Origin: Ceratodon purpureus
Taxonomy: Eukaryota; Streptophyta; Bryopsida; Pseudoditrichales; Ditrichaceae
Reading direction: 5' to 3'
DNA: 64,000 nt
Assembly (NCBI GenBank): GCA_014871385.1
Contig: CM026431.1
Coordinates: 7,747,778-7,811,777 of the forward strand
Shown piece after piece: positions 13,701-24,166 of the stretch. The position numbers and the translations under genes are program-made. The notes beneath the pieces were generated by a model that ran no database searches, was not told the DNA's origin, and worked only from the letters and a program-made list of their open reading frames with translations. Every line of letters begins with the position of its first letter. Position 1 is the stretch's first letter.

Positions 13701-15054
13701 AAGGATCCGGTTCTCAAATTTTCTGTGATGACACATCTCTGCTTTCCCCTCAATGATATAATCCTCAGTGACCGTCAATTTAAACTTAGAATTTATACTG
13801 TATTCAGATTTTGGCTGACCTGGAGGAGCTGGCTAAGCTAAGAGAGGAGAATCCAAGACTTAAGGCAGAATTGGAAGCTCTACGCGCTAAAGCCGCAGCT
13901 GACTTGGAAGCAGCTCAAGCGAAGGCTGCAGCTGATCTCGAAGCATCTCAAGCGAAAGCAGCAGCTGATCTGGAGGCTTTGCGGGCCAAGACTGAAGCAG
14001 AGGCGGAGGAACTTCGGACCAACACTCAGAGACTTCAACAGGATCTCAACAAAGCCCAAGAGACTTTAAGAAATATGCCATCGAATCAGGTACATGGCGA
14101 TTTTGCACAACCTGCGATGGAAGGGTATCTTTTTCATAGCTTTGTATAAATGGATTAGCTTTTTAATAGTTGCATATCTATTAACTTATACAAGTTGATT
14201 TGCATTATGCATTAGGCGTACAAACTAGTCCAGAAATAATAGGCTTTTGTACAAAGAAAATGTATAATAAATATATCCCAATGGCATGTAATACATATCT
14301 TTCTTTGATTGGACGTATGCTTTTACTGTTTGAAGTGATCAATAATTCTTGAATGCAATTTCCTTGTGGTGCTGTTGTTGGGCGCAGTCACTGGAGTTGC
14401 AATATAACAACCTTTGCTGCGAAAAGTGCGTCCGAGATATCAAAGCTGCTCTTTCGAAGGTCCCTGGTATGGGTTCTTCACCTGCATTATCTCTTTGTAT
14501 GTTTTATGTGTACACATCCATGTTGGAGTTCTCAATGAACAATAAGTGTCTTGAGCGTAGGTGTTACTTCTCCTTAAATTGAGACTTGCCATCACTTTGA
14601 CAAAATTGAGCGTACTTATTAAGAATACTTTGTATTTGTGCGCGATTGTACAGGAGTGGAATCCATCACCGAAGATTTCATGAGCAACAAAATGACAGTA
14701 ACGGGCTACGTGTCGGCCAACGTAATTCTATCTGTCTGCAGGCAAACCTCACCCAAGAAGGTCATCTACCTCGTTGGCGACGAGAACGCCCCCGAAGCAC
14801 CCGCTGCCCTCGACCCAGAATTTGTTCCAAGGGATTTACACGACGACGACGAACCAGAAACAGCGCCTGAACCAGAATCTACACCAGAGACAGCTCCCGA
14901 ACCAGTTCCAGAACCTGCAGCTGAATCTGTTCCGGCACCCGAAGCTGCACCAGAGCCGGAGGCCACTCTTGAACCAGAGACCAAAGCAGATCCTGAACCG
15001 AAGGCCAATGGCCATGCCGAATCTCACGAGATACAAGAAGGAGATGCGAATTGA
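10751..15054 (+). CDS. Multi-domain protein: membrane segments, TPR repeats, 11-residue repeat, HMA metal-binding domain, Pro/Glu-rich tail
   Basis: Eleven exons join in phase: 10751-11318, 11447-11518, 11841-11902, 12079-12244, 12392-12578, 12731-12814, 12948-13133, 13376-13604, 13808-14089, 14388-14466, 14654-15054. The product is 771 residues. A hydrophobic segment lies near residues 16-33, and two more lie at about 292-345. Tetratricopeptide-like helices occupy about 420-515 (DLNQALNLKPND, DLDEAIKLDP). Residues 520-610 are a charged coiled coil with an 11-residue repeat (KAAADLEASQA). An HMA-like domain follows at 612-680 with the metal site CCEKC and SKVPG/VESI. The tail is a run of PEP and EPE units. 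The first ATG in the open frame is at 10544, but 10751 begins just before the first hydrophobic segment and is preferred. I do not recognise the N-terminal half. Exon 7 could instead start at 12957. A two-gene model is possible, but the phase continuity favours one gene. Confidence 0.68.
13892..13993 (+). repeat. 33-bp coding tandem repeat
   Basis: Inside exon 9 of the TPR-HMA gene a 33-bp unit coding AAADLEA-x-x-AK is repeated three times. It gives an 11-residue amphipathic helix periodicity similar in style to LEA-type or coiled-coil proteins. Confidence 0.75.
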
Positions 15055-16810
15055 AGACAAAAATACTGGTATTTTGATTGGATTCTTGTGACTTGCACAC
15101 TTGTAAAGCTACCGGTAATTAGAGTTAACTTGGCGAATCCTGTAAATTTATTCCAGTGGAAAAGCGAGAAAATCCTACGTCCACAGATGTGTGCCTACAC
15201 ACTTCTGTGAATATCTGAGTGTACCTATTAGTGCTGACCAGGTCAAAAAGGAAAAGAAGTTCCGAGGACAAGTCACCCGTGTCGATTCAAGACCCTACAA
15301 TTCTATAGTGTGGGAAAGTAGGTCCTCAAAGATTAATTTGTATTCCCTTGGCCTTTGAGGCCTAGGTTCAAGAAAAACAAATATATTGTATAGTTCGACC
15401 AAGGATTGATTAGCTGTCATGTGGATGGATCCGTGTTGACGTTCCTGAGACGTGACTGAGCTTGAATTACCAAAAATATCTCACAATTGATTAGATTTGG
15501 ATCCCTGGGGCCTGCAATCGAAGTTAGTAGCTTGTGCTCAATGAGCTTTGCTCTGCTTGAGAACAGGAAATAGGAGATGATAGGGTAAAGCAAAAAGATA
15601 AGCAATCTGAAAAGATCATCGGCATGAAGATGAAAACGTCTGGTTCGTGCTCTCTTGCAAAGCACCTAGAAAACTACAAATGGACTCGCTTCCTAAGTGC
15701 GATCTCGTCAACAAAAGCGGGCCTGTTGATGCGAGCAAACTTATGAGCTGCTCACGTCGACCATACCTATTACCGGTATTAAGTAATGAAGAGTGGAAGC
15801 GAAATAGAAAATGACGTGAAGTTACTGAAATCGGTAGTCATAAACAATCGGGTAAAACTAGTGATCTTTTAAAAGCATGTGATGAAGCATGTTTCCATGG
15901 CTATATGGTCAAGGCCATGAACTTCAGGTCTTTGAACTACCTCGTCTTGATTAAATCCCTGCTGCTGACACTTGACTTTTCCACCCATTTTAGATTTTCG
16001 GAAGGACTTTTCAACTTCAATCAGTGGCAAGCTAATCAAGAAACAGACAAGACGAGAAATCAATTATATACACAAACCATAATAGCTTACTTGAAACGCC
16101 AAGAACATGCAGCGAGCATGACCCACCAAAAGCACTATTCCAGAGACCAGGTGCGAACTTCCATCACTTGCGTTTCCCAATCAGAACCCCAGTCAAGATA
16201 TTGAAGTGCTACAAATGCAAAAACGAAGAAGAAGTCTTCCAACACAGATACATATGCTAAAGAAAGCAGAGCAGAACATCGACCTCCACGCCCACTCCAC
16301 AGTACCACCAATTTTAAATCTTTCTCTACAACAATTCAGAGCTCTCACATGTGCAAGATATGAAGATCACTTCACAAAGACGTCAAAGACATTTCTCTTT
16401 CATTGAATGCCGACAGACAAATCCGTATTTGAAAGTTTACAATAAACAACTTGAATTGTAATTGCAATCGAACCATATGATTACTTGGTATCAAACTTTT
16501 GGATGCGAGAACGTCTTACGTGATGTTCTTCGGCTAAAACACAGACAATACACACCTCTGATGATCCTCGAAGCAGCAGATTCACTTTCAGATCGATGTC
16601 AGACCTATACATTTAATTCGTTGGTATGCAATAGTGGGGGTGTGATCAACCTGCAGGCAATCAAAGTACCGCTCATGTCATTCGAACTTCTGCCTAATAT
16701 GTACAAACTCAAGTGTCATCACAAGATGACGAGCACCAGATTCACGGCGATCGAGTGATGGCCGCGCCGGAAAAAAATCAATCTTTTTCGTGGCGTACGC
16801 CGATCTTCAC
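15055..16810. other. Intergenic region, no gene recognised
   Basis: The 3' UTR of the TPR-HMA gene probably ends in the first few hundred bases. The rest has only short open frames on both strands without domains. It separates two genes that converge on it, and I see nothing else in it. Confidence 0.4.
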
Positions 16811-16812
16811 CG

Positions 16813-18357
16813 CTACCTAATCAGCTGAATGCTGCATCGCTCCACTTCGGAGTTGTTCGCAGGGTTGTTCCACGCCATCAAGCATTGGAAGAGCTCATCG
16901 GACACTGAGCGACCATCCGAAGCTGTGCGAATCAGAGGATTCTGCGGCGATGCCGAGCCCCATAAATTATCGATATCGTTCCGATATAACACATCTTCCG
17001 AGAAGCCCATCTGTTCCAGAGGAGGCGGATTCGAATTGATCTGCGTCGGCCCCGGGTTGAAATCCGGGTTGAAATCATCCATAACCGACATATCACGGCT
17101 CGAGAAGTACTCGGTGACGTCTTCTAAATGCAAGGAACCACCAGAGCTGGAATCAGAGTCGAACTCTATTGATGGAGCAAACTCTAAAGCGTCAGAAACC
17201 CTAGAAAAGTCCGCAATCGTCGACAAAGATGCAGGGGAGGGAATGTCGAATTGCTCTATCATCGATGTTGGGGACGTCACGCCCATGTTGACCTCATCAG
17301 GAAATGTTAAGCATGAAGGGGATGCCGGCGTGTCGATGCTGAAGCTTGAGGATGTCGATGAGTTGAATGAACCTTTCGTAGTAAGTTTGGCGAAATCCCT
17401 CGCCCACTTACGAACCGCCTCTTTGTCTTCATTAACTGGCTGCGGAGCTTGTTGCAAATATGGTTGCAACAACGACGGGCTATCGACGAAATTATACGAC
17501 GGTCGCTTGGAGTTGTAGCAGTACATACCGGCATCGGCCGCACGTCCGGCTTCTACTTCGTTGTCGTACTCACCAAGGGAGATTTTGTTGTTTTTCTTCC
17601 CTGGAGGGTTGTACTCCGCCACCCATTTACCCCTGTCGTGCCGGTACCGCACGCCCTTCTGCTTCTTCGCCGCGCCTTGCGTCTTCACCTTGCTCAAATC
17701 AACACCAAATCTCACATCGAACGGCTGCTTCGGCATCCGCGCCACCCATGACTCGCAGTTGATCACATCTAGTTGCAGGACAAGCGAGAGGCGCGTGTGA
17801 GACGGGTTAGGCGGACGACCATGGGGAGTCAGCTTCGAGATATTACGTTGGAAAAATTGGATCCACGAGCTCGCCTGCCGCGCGAGCGACATCACTAGCT
17901 CAGTTGCGCCGGCGTCAAACGGCATCTCGTTTACCCACTTCACCTCCTCCCCATACAAGCACTCGAAGATGGCGGTGAAAAACGTCGACGTCGTGTTGGT
18001 GTTTAGCACAAACCCGTGACGCTTCCCATACTCCTCGATGCAGAGAGCATCCCCTTCAGCCCGAAGCCGGTTGAAGCACGACGCGCTCTCGATCCCCACC
18101 CCCTCCACATACTTCGCCGGCCCCACGACCGACAGCACCTGCAACGACTTCCGCTTCACATCTATCCTGTATGCGAAATCCGGGTAGTACGCGTTAATCC
18201 GCCGCGGTGTGCTCTGCACGGACCACTGCTTACAAAGCTGCGGCCTCCGCAAGTCGCGAGTCACCACCGTACATGCCCCCGTTCTCTTCTCCTCCGTCCC
18301 CATCGCTTCTCCTAAGCGACCGCAGCCCGCAAACCCTCGCCCACCCTCCCAACACAA
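16813..18357 (-). CDS. AP2/ERF-domain transcription factor, single exon
   Basis: This is an uninterrupted 514-codon frame on the minus strand. A methionine at 18303 (MGTEEKR) is a likelier start than the first one at 18357. Counted from 18357, residues about 234-292 form an AP2 DNA-binding domain: KGVRYRHDRGKWVAEY, SLGEYDNEVEAGRAAD and the terminal YNF. The central WVAEY and the AARA-like helix are kept, but the loop PPGKKNNKIS is longer and more basic than in typical ERFs. The N-terminal ~230 residues match nothing I know. The C-terminus is serine-rich and acidic, which fits an activation region, and no EAR motif is present. The protein should act in the nucleus. Lack of introns is common in ERF genes. 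Its exact subfamily is uncertain. Confidence 0.82.
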   Translation of the reverse strand: MCWEGGRGFAGCGRLGEAMGTEEKRTGACTVVTRDLRRPQLCKQWSVQSTPRRINAYYPDFAYRIDVKRKSLQVLSVVGPAKYVEGVGIESASCFNRLRAEGDALCIEEYGKRHGFVLNTNTTSTFFTAIFECLYGEEVKWVNEMPFDAGATELVMSLARQASSWIQFFQRNISKLTPHGRPPNPSHTRLSLVLQLDVINCESWVARMPKQPFDVRFGVDLSKVKTQGAAKKQKGVRYRHDRGKWVAEYNPPGKKNNKISLGEYDNEVEAGRAADAGMYCYNSKRPSYNFVDSPSLLQPYLQQAPQPVNEDKEAVRKWARDFAKLTTKGSFNSSTSSSFSIDTPASPSCLTFPDEVNMGVTSPTSMIEQFDIPSPASLSTIADFSRVSDALEFAPSIEFDSDSSSGGSLHLEDVTEYFSSRDMSVMDDFNPDFNPGPTQINSNPPPLEQMGFSEDVLYRNDIDNLWGSASPQNPLIRTASDGRSVSDELFQCLMAWNNPANNSEVERCSIQLIR

Positions 18358-18359
18358 TC

Positions 18360-19442
18360 ATACCCCTGCACTCCAATTAACCCGCCATCCTCTTCGCCGC
18401 CGCGATGATCGCCATCCACCTAACTTAACCAAAAGTCCAGATTTTCCTAGTGCCGGTCTGGTCGATCAATCTGATCGAACTGCACGTACTCGGACGACAA
18501 GAACCGTGGCTAGACTGTCTGGTCCAGACATGGGGTTTCAACCTGAGCAACCTAGCAAGGGTCTCCTCCCTGGTGAGGTGCGGGCGAGGTGGGGGCCCGG
18601 GCAAGGCGGGCGCTTCGCCAGACTCTCTGTTTGGACTGAGTAAGTTGCGAGCGTTGCATTCAACTTGCATCGATTCGTGGAGCGAGCGTTACTAGATCAG
18701 TGCTCAATAAATCAACTCGCTTTGGTTCCGTCTCCAGGACCTTTTTGGACCCCTTTTCCTCCCAGAATAAATCAAATACTACCCTCACCGGCACAAAGCC
18801 AGCGGAAGAACGACGGTCAAGAAGACCTCTAGAACTGTAATCGATAAAAAGCAGCCGCAGGAATGTAATTACACCAAACAGTAAGATAAATCAATTCTAC
18901 ATCGCTGTTCAGAATTCGATTACTTAATCAACCAATCTACCTAAATTCCTTCCTCAATATTATCACGATAACTAGCATTAATATAAATATTACACGCATG
19001 CCCGGAATCTAGACAGAATACTGTAGATAAGGTAGCTGGTCCGGAACAGTGCTCAGAAAGAGTTGCGTGCGTCGATCAGTGCGCTCAGTTTGGAATCGTT
19101 CGATTCCGACATGACGCTAGAGTGAGATGCTGGTTATTGGGACTCGAGATCAATGGTCAGTGACTCAGTGGTGACAGCACTCAGTGGAGTGATTAAATCG
19201 GTGGTCCAGTGGTGCAGTATTGACCTGGTCAGGGCCCAGGGGTGGAAGGAAGACGAAGGAAGGAGAAGGAAGATGGCGCTAAGTTGGCTGCAGTTGCGAG
19301 GGGGCATGCACCGGCAGTGGGCACCAGCGGGCGCGCATTTCGATTTTCTATGTGGTTTGAGTGGTGCCCACAGGACTCATGCTTGAGCGAGAGATGAATC
19401 AGATGATCCTTCTTTTGCATAATGAAAGGGAGGACCGGCAGC
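18360..19442. other. Upstream region of the AP2 gene
   Basis: The first part is GC-rich (18430-18650) and is probably 5' leader or promoter of the AP2 gene, which reads away from it. The rest becomes AT-rich. No further gene is visible. Confidence 0.4.
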
Positions 19443-19846
19443 TAAGGTATACACACATATGAGGGATCACTTAAGCATTTCAGCATAGTAAATCTTGGGT
19501 TTTCAATAAGGAGTTATTTTTCGTGCGTAGTATCATAAGGTTCATGAAGAATGAGCATTTTTCCAAAATTAATTCAGTAAAATTCAAATTACTACAAATT
19601 TTTTTGTCCAAAAGTTAGGGTTACCCATGACTGACATATAGGTGTACCAATGACCGACCATACTCAGATTAGTGAACAAACATATGACTACTTGATTATG
19701 TCACACTCACAAAGGCATTCTATTGGAGGATGCATCCTAAATCTACTGTTCATCAATTATCAGTTACTGGTTTCCCATTGCTTTCGAATGGAGAAGCCTA
19801 CATATCAGTCATGGGTAAGTGATCCCTCATGGGTGTGTATACCTTA
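19443..19846. mobile_element. MITE with ~30-bp terminal inverted repeats, probable TA target duplication
   Basis: The left end reads TAAGGTATACACACATATG then AGGGATCACTTA. The right end, read on the minus strand, starts TAAGGTATACACACCCATG and continues the same way. Internal inverted copies of ACCCATGACTGA follow each end. The element is 404 bp with no coding capacity. TA flanks at both ends suggest a Tc1/mariner-type (Stowaway-like) non-autonomous element. The family is not identified. Confidence 0.75.
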
Positions 19847-20093
19847 CACTGTTTTGTTCATTTAAGGCAGAAGGACCGGGCCTATTCTGGCTGTTTTGGC
19901 TGGGAAGAGCAGATTTTCAAATGTATGAAAACTAATGAGACCCGTGCCGTTGAGCACATTGAATGCAGCTCGGTTTGTCTCCTTGACGGATTCCACCGAT
20001 TCCACCGATTCCACCGTAGAACCGTCGAGTGAGACAAACATGCTCAATTGTAAGATAGATAAGAGCATCCCCAATGGCCTCGCTATGCACTCC

Positions 20094-20825
20094 TATGAAT
20101 CCCCACCATGGTTAAAAAATGAACAAAAGGCACAATCCACAAGGGCCAGGAGCGAGAAACCGGCAACAGCCGGAAACACGCAGAATCCCAGAGCAAGGGA
20201 TTGAAAAGCAACCAAGACCGGGAGAAGGATGAAAAACATCGGGGCCAAAACAAGTTGGGGAGGGTCCAGCTAAAAAGCTACAAGCCAAAACAAGGTGGGG
20301 AGGGTCCAGCTAAAAAGCTACAAGCCAAAACACCAAGCAACAGAACTAACCAACCAATTAAAACCTAGAATTTCAGAGACAGAGTTCCAATAAGAAACAA
20401 AGTAACGAGAAACCTAAAATTCTAATCAAAACCAATCTAGTCGACAGCTGAGTGAGAAGAAGTCTGTGCTAAGTGACAAAAGCGGGAGCTTTGAAGCTAG
20501 CCGGAGAAAGAAAACAAGATTTAAGCCATTGTTTTTCTTTTTAACAAAACTAAACTGGGAACTATGGGAATTAGTCCACAAAACTATGTGAACAAATTAC
20601 GGAGTAGCCCAGGAAAGTTGCTTGAAATCAAAATGTCGGGGAAGAGTTGTTGCAGAAGACTCTGATCGTTTGAAGAACAGTTTACGGCGGGGTTGCAATT
20701 CTTGACGGGTGGGAACACGTTTCCTAGTAATGCTGTTGCCAATGAAGGGCATCGTCCTCCAGCAGTAATGTTGAAATTCAGAATCTGTAGTTTCTTCAGT
20801 CTCCACACTGATTCGGGTCTGCCTT
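20094..20825. mobile_element. Insertion within the Tourist-like MITE, flanked by a 12-bp direct repeat
   Basis: GCTATGCACTCC occurs at 20082-20093 and again at 20826-20837, so a segment of 732 bp appears to have inserted with a duplication of up to 12 bp. I see no convincing TIRs at its ends. It contains a 40-bp tandem repeat and a weak leucine-rich minus-strand frame (20584-20808) that might be a captured gene scrap. Confidence 0.5.
20245..20334 (+). repeat. 40-bp tandem repeat, 2.2 copies
   Basis: Copies starting CCAAAACAAG at 20245 and 20285 are nearly identical over 40 bp (one G/T change), and a third start at 20325 is cut short. Confidence 0.85.
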
Positions 20826-21334
20826 GCTATGCACTCCCTCTAAATCTAAGTCTATCTTTGGACTGACTCAAAATTAGAAATTGAAATTACCATCATTAAA
20901 AGCGCATTTAAGTAACAGTGAAATTTTTTTTTGAAAAAAAAATTGTTAAATTTTAACGTAGGTGAAATCCCTCATTGAAAACACCACATATTCAAAATAT
21001 AGAGGGAGTGCACCAAATTTTGCTTTAAAATGGAAAGATCCTCCTTCACTCCCTCTATATTTCTCCCTCTGTATTGAAATTTAGAGGGAGTGGAGGAGGA
21101 TCTTTCCATTTTTAAGCAAGATTTGGTGCACTTCCTCTAAATTTTGAATATATTATATTTTCAATGAGGGATTTCACCTATGTCCCAATTTTGCAATTTT
21201 TTTTTTTCAAAGTGTAATTTTTGTAATATTAATTGTGTTTCTAATGATAATAATTTCAATTTCTAATTTTGAGTCAGTCCAAAGATAGGTTTAGATTTAG
21301 AGGTAGTGCATAGAGGCCATTGGAGATGCTCTAA

Positions 21335-22951
21335 GGGCCGGTTCAGACTATGGCCAAACTTCAAAACTTTGAGAGAAGAAGCCTTTGGACCAATCAAAAT
21401 ACAAAAATGCACAAAGCTCCTCATCTCCGCCTTCACAAAAGAGGCCAAAGTTCAAAAGATGTTGCCTCCAAAAAAGCCTAAGTGATGACATTTTTAGGAA
21501 ATTATGGAGCTAAGAGACGTTTGGCCTCTCAAGCAAAGTTTGGGTTGGGCAAAAAGCTCGACCCAAACTTTCGTCGGAAGCCCGAGCTTTTATTTCATTA
21601 ACCCCTAAAATTCTTCGCAACCAGAATTGGGTCATTCGACTTCTTGGGCAGCCTCCATGGACCTCATACTTTTAAAACTTTCAATGAAAATTTTAGTGTA
21701 GTTTTCAAAAACTATACTCTACATGTAGCACTTTGTTTCACGTCATTCCGATAAGTATTGCAAAAGTTATAAGCATTTGAAGTTTTCAAAGCGGGATCAT
21801 GCAGCAAGAAAAAAAAATTAAAATTGTTTTTTTCAATTTTGTTTTTTTGATTCATGATTGGTTGATCTGTATCTACAATTGAAGCTATAAATCAACCCAT
21901 TATGAGCAATGGGATAAAAGTTATGAGGAGATATGTTTCTTGGGCAGTTTGGACAAAATAATCTTTGAAGCTCATTTCTAAACTCAATTTTTAATATTTT
22001 TTAATGAAATAAAAAGCACTAGGTGAAGAGCTTTAAGCACAACATTCTGACCGTTAAGATTGACATTTTACAATTCCATGTCAAACTTATAAATGATTTT
22101 CTATTTCCTTCCATTTTGTGCCCACTTCTAGTAAATGTTTTATGAAAAAATTAATATGAGTTTTTTTCTTTCAAGATTTTATATCTGAAGACTTAACTTA
22201 ATTGCTAACATGGCCTTTCCATTCAATAAATTTTTGACCCATTCAAAAAAAAGATATTAATTTCTAAAGTTCAAATTTGTCACGAGATTGAACCCCCAAA
22301 AATCTTCTTTTGCAACTTTGATCCTTATAATCTAAGAATCTAATGGTCATCTTGCTCTCAAATTTTGTGCTTACTTGAAAACCCAAGTTGAGTATTAGAT
22401 CTTACGGTTAAATGATGAAAAAACTAAAAAAACATATTATTTCTTCTCCAACTTCCAAATACTGCGTTTTTCATGGTTTTTTGTGAGATTACAGTCAAGG
22501 AATTTTAGGGGTTAAATTATGCAAAAGAAGACAAGGCTCTTGGGCTATTAAGAGCTAGTCGTATTCCACAAGCCTTGTCATGCTTCATTAATGAACCTTT
22601 TGAAAATCATTGGCATTGCACCAATATTGGTCCTAAAATAAACTGAACTTCAATTCTCATTACTTTGTCATTACAATGTACACTTTGCTAAAATGTTTTT
22701 CATACATTCTTCATTAATTTGTACATCTTCCCTAATTTTTTCATTTTTTTTTTCCAACTTTATGTAAATATATAGATATTTGGATCATAAGTCTTGGACT
22801 TCTCCTTTAGGCCTTCACACTATGATTGGCCAAAGGCTTCAAGTGGATTATTTTTATACACATTTTTAGCCCAAAGGCTTCTCTCCTTGTCATAGTTTGG
22901 GCAAGGAAAGGAATGCTTCTCCTCTCAACTTTGGCCTAGTCAGAACTGGCC
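21335..22951. mobile_element. TIR DNA transposon without coding capacity, hosting a nested TTAA element
   Basis: The left end GGGCCGGTTCAGACTA and the right end, inverted, GGCCAGTTCTGACTA match for about 16 bp. Similarity continues loosely inward through GGCCAAA and GAGAGAAGAAGC/GAGAGGAGAAGC. Adjacent bases are TAA on the left and TTA on the right, so the target duplication is not clear-cut. There is no transposase frame. The element sits directly against the Tourist-like MITE and shares its TAA. Confidence 0.6.
21598..22515. mobile_element. TTAA-flanked non-autonomous element, copy 1
   Basis: The sequence starts TTAACCCCTAAAATTC and ends GAATTTTAGGGGTTAA, a perfect 16-bp inverted repeat including TTAA at both ends. 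The AGATCTTACGG block lies 118 bp before its last base, exactly as in the second copy at 23315-24166. TTAA target sites and CCC-starting TIRs are hallmarks of piggyBac, and TTAA is also reported for Sola3. No transposase is encoded. Confidence 0.72.
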
Positions 22952-23314
22952 TTAAAAGATATTAATAAAAATGCCCTAGCGGTACACCTGGTCTACTTTT
23001 TAATGACGACGAACTCTAAACAAGGAGCATATTGGTGGGAACAAAAAGTTCACTATAAATATTCTGTTGATGAAAAAAATTAAAACTAAAATGTATAAAT
23101 TAATTAAAAGTTTTAATATAAATTGGGGTCTTCATTTAAAAATATATATATAACTATTAAAAGCAGGCCTTATGTCTTCTAAAATAAGAATTGATAAAGG
23201 AGACAATGAGAAAAACCATCCACATTGTGATTAAGATGAGGACAAGGTTTATTGCTAAAGATAAAAATGTTTTGCATATATTCGCATAGCTTGAAAATGG
23301 AGTTCAAGATTTCC

Positions 23315-24166
23315 TTAACCCCTAAAGTTCTAAGAGGCCCAAAATGGCCATTTGCGATTTTGTCAGGCCACTGTGGGTTCTTTCTATTTTTAGATTGTGG
23401 GTTCTTTCTATTTTTAGATTTTGAGACTTTTTTGGGTGGTAGATGTGGACTGTAGCTTTCCATTGAGCCAAAAAAATCAACATTTGGACTGACGGTTCAT
23501 GAGTTAGACGTTTTGGAGATTTCTGCCAAACTTCGGGCAAGCTCTCAGCCACTGTGAATGCAGCAAATTCTGCCCAAAACTGCCCAAAATTGCCAAAATC
23601 TGCCCAAACACAAAACGTTGAAATTCCACCAAAAATTGAGATTTTGATAATTTTCAAAAATAAAAATTTCTATATATAGAGAAGGAAGTAGAGCATGTTC
23701 CCACTGTTCGGATTTTCAATCGAAGAAATTTTCATATGCTATTTTTATTGTCAAAAAACGGCCTTTGTTTGTGAATTTCAACATACCCCCTAGTCGAAAA
23801 TGATTTTTTTGGCAACCTTCCACAACGTTATTGAATATGATATTTTTTGGACATGTACCTAACTCACTTAGGAACAAGAAAATGGAGAGACTCATCCCAT
23901 ATCTACTTTAAAAAATGGTTTTTCCCCTGTCCCTTTTTTTTGGAGGGAAAAAAAACATGTTTTCCAACTTTGAATGTTACGATCTTGCAATTGGTGAGGA
24001 ATGAGTGCGTGAGATTTGTGGACATGTAGATATAGAAGTTAGCTACAAGATCTTACGGTTAGATGTACTAAAAAAGACCCCAAGTTTGCAGAATCCACCT
24101 TGCTTTGAAGTGGGGCTATTTTGAGGCAGTTTTGATGAAAAATACCCTCAGAAATTTAGGGGTTAA
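23315..24166. mobile_element. TTAA-flanked non-autonomous element, copy 2
   Basis: The ends are TTAACCCCTAAAGTTC and GAAATTTAGGGGTTAA. It shares with copy 1 the TTAA-CCCCTAAA terminus and AGATCTTACGGTTA placed 118 bp from the right end, so the two are one family that has diverged strongly inside. A 24-bp direct duplication (GTGGGTTCTTTCTATTTTTA) lies near 23369-23420. There is no coding capacity. Confidence 0.7.

Larger units (their letters stand above)
20063..21331. mobile_element. Tourist-like hairpin MITE, interrupted by a later insertion
   Basis: The ends are GAGCATCCCCAATGGCCTC and, inverted, GAGCATCTCCAATGGCCTC. They are flanked by the direct trinucleotide TAA (20060-20062 and 21332-21334), as expected for PIF/Harbinger-type elements. 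Between 20826 and 21310 the element is almost one long palindrome. For example, the reverse complement of CTTTGGACTGACTCAAAATT near 20854 lies near 21268, and the symmetry centre is near 21062. A 732-bp segment interrupts the left arm. Confidence 0.78.

Noticed and set aside
14766-15008. Glycine/serine/alanine-rich minus-strand open frame
   Set aside because: It is the antisense shadow of the Pro/Glu-rich tail of the TPR-HMA protein.
17307-17800. Several open frames overlapping the AP2 gene
   Set aside because: All are out-of-frame shadows of the AP2 coding sequence.
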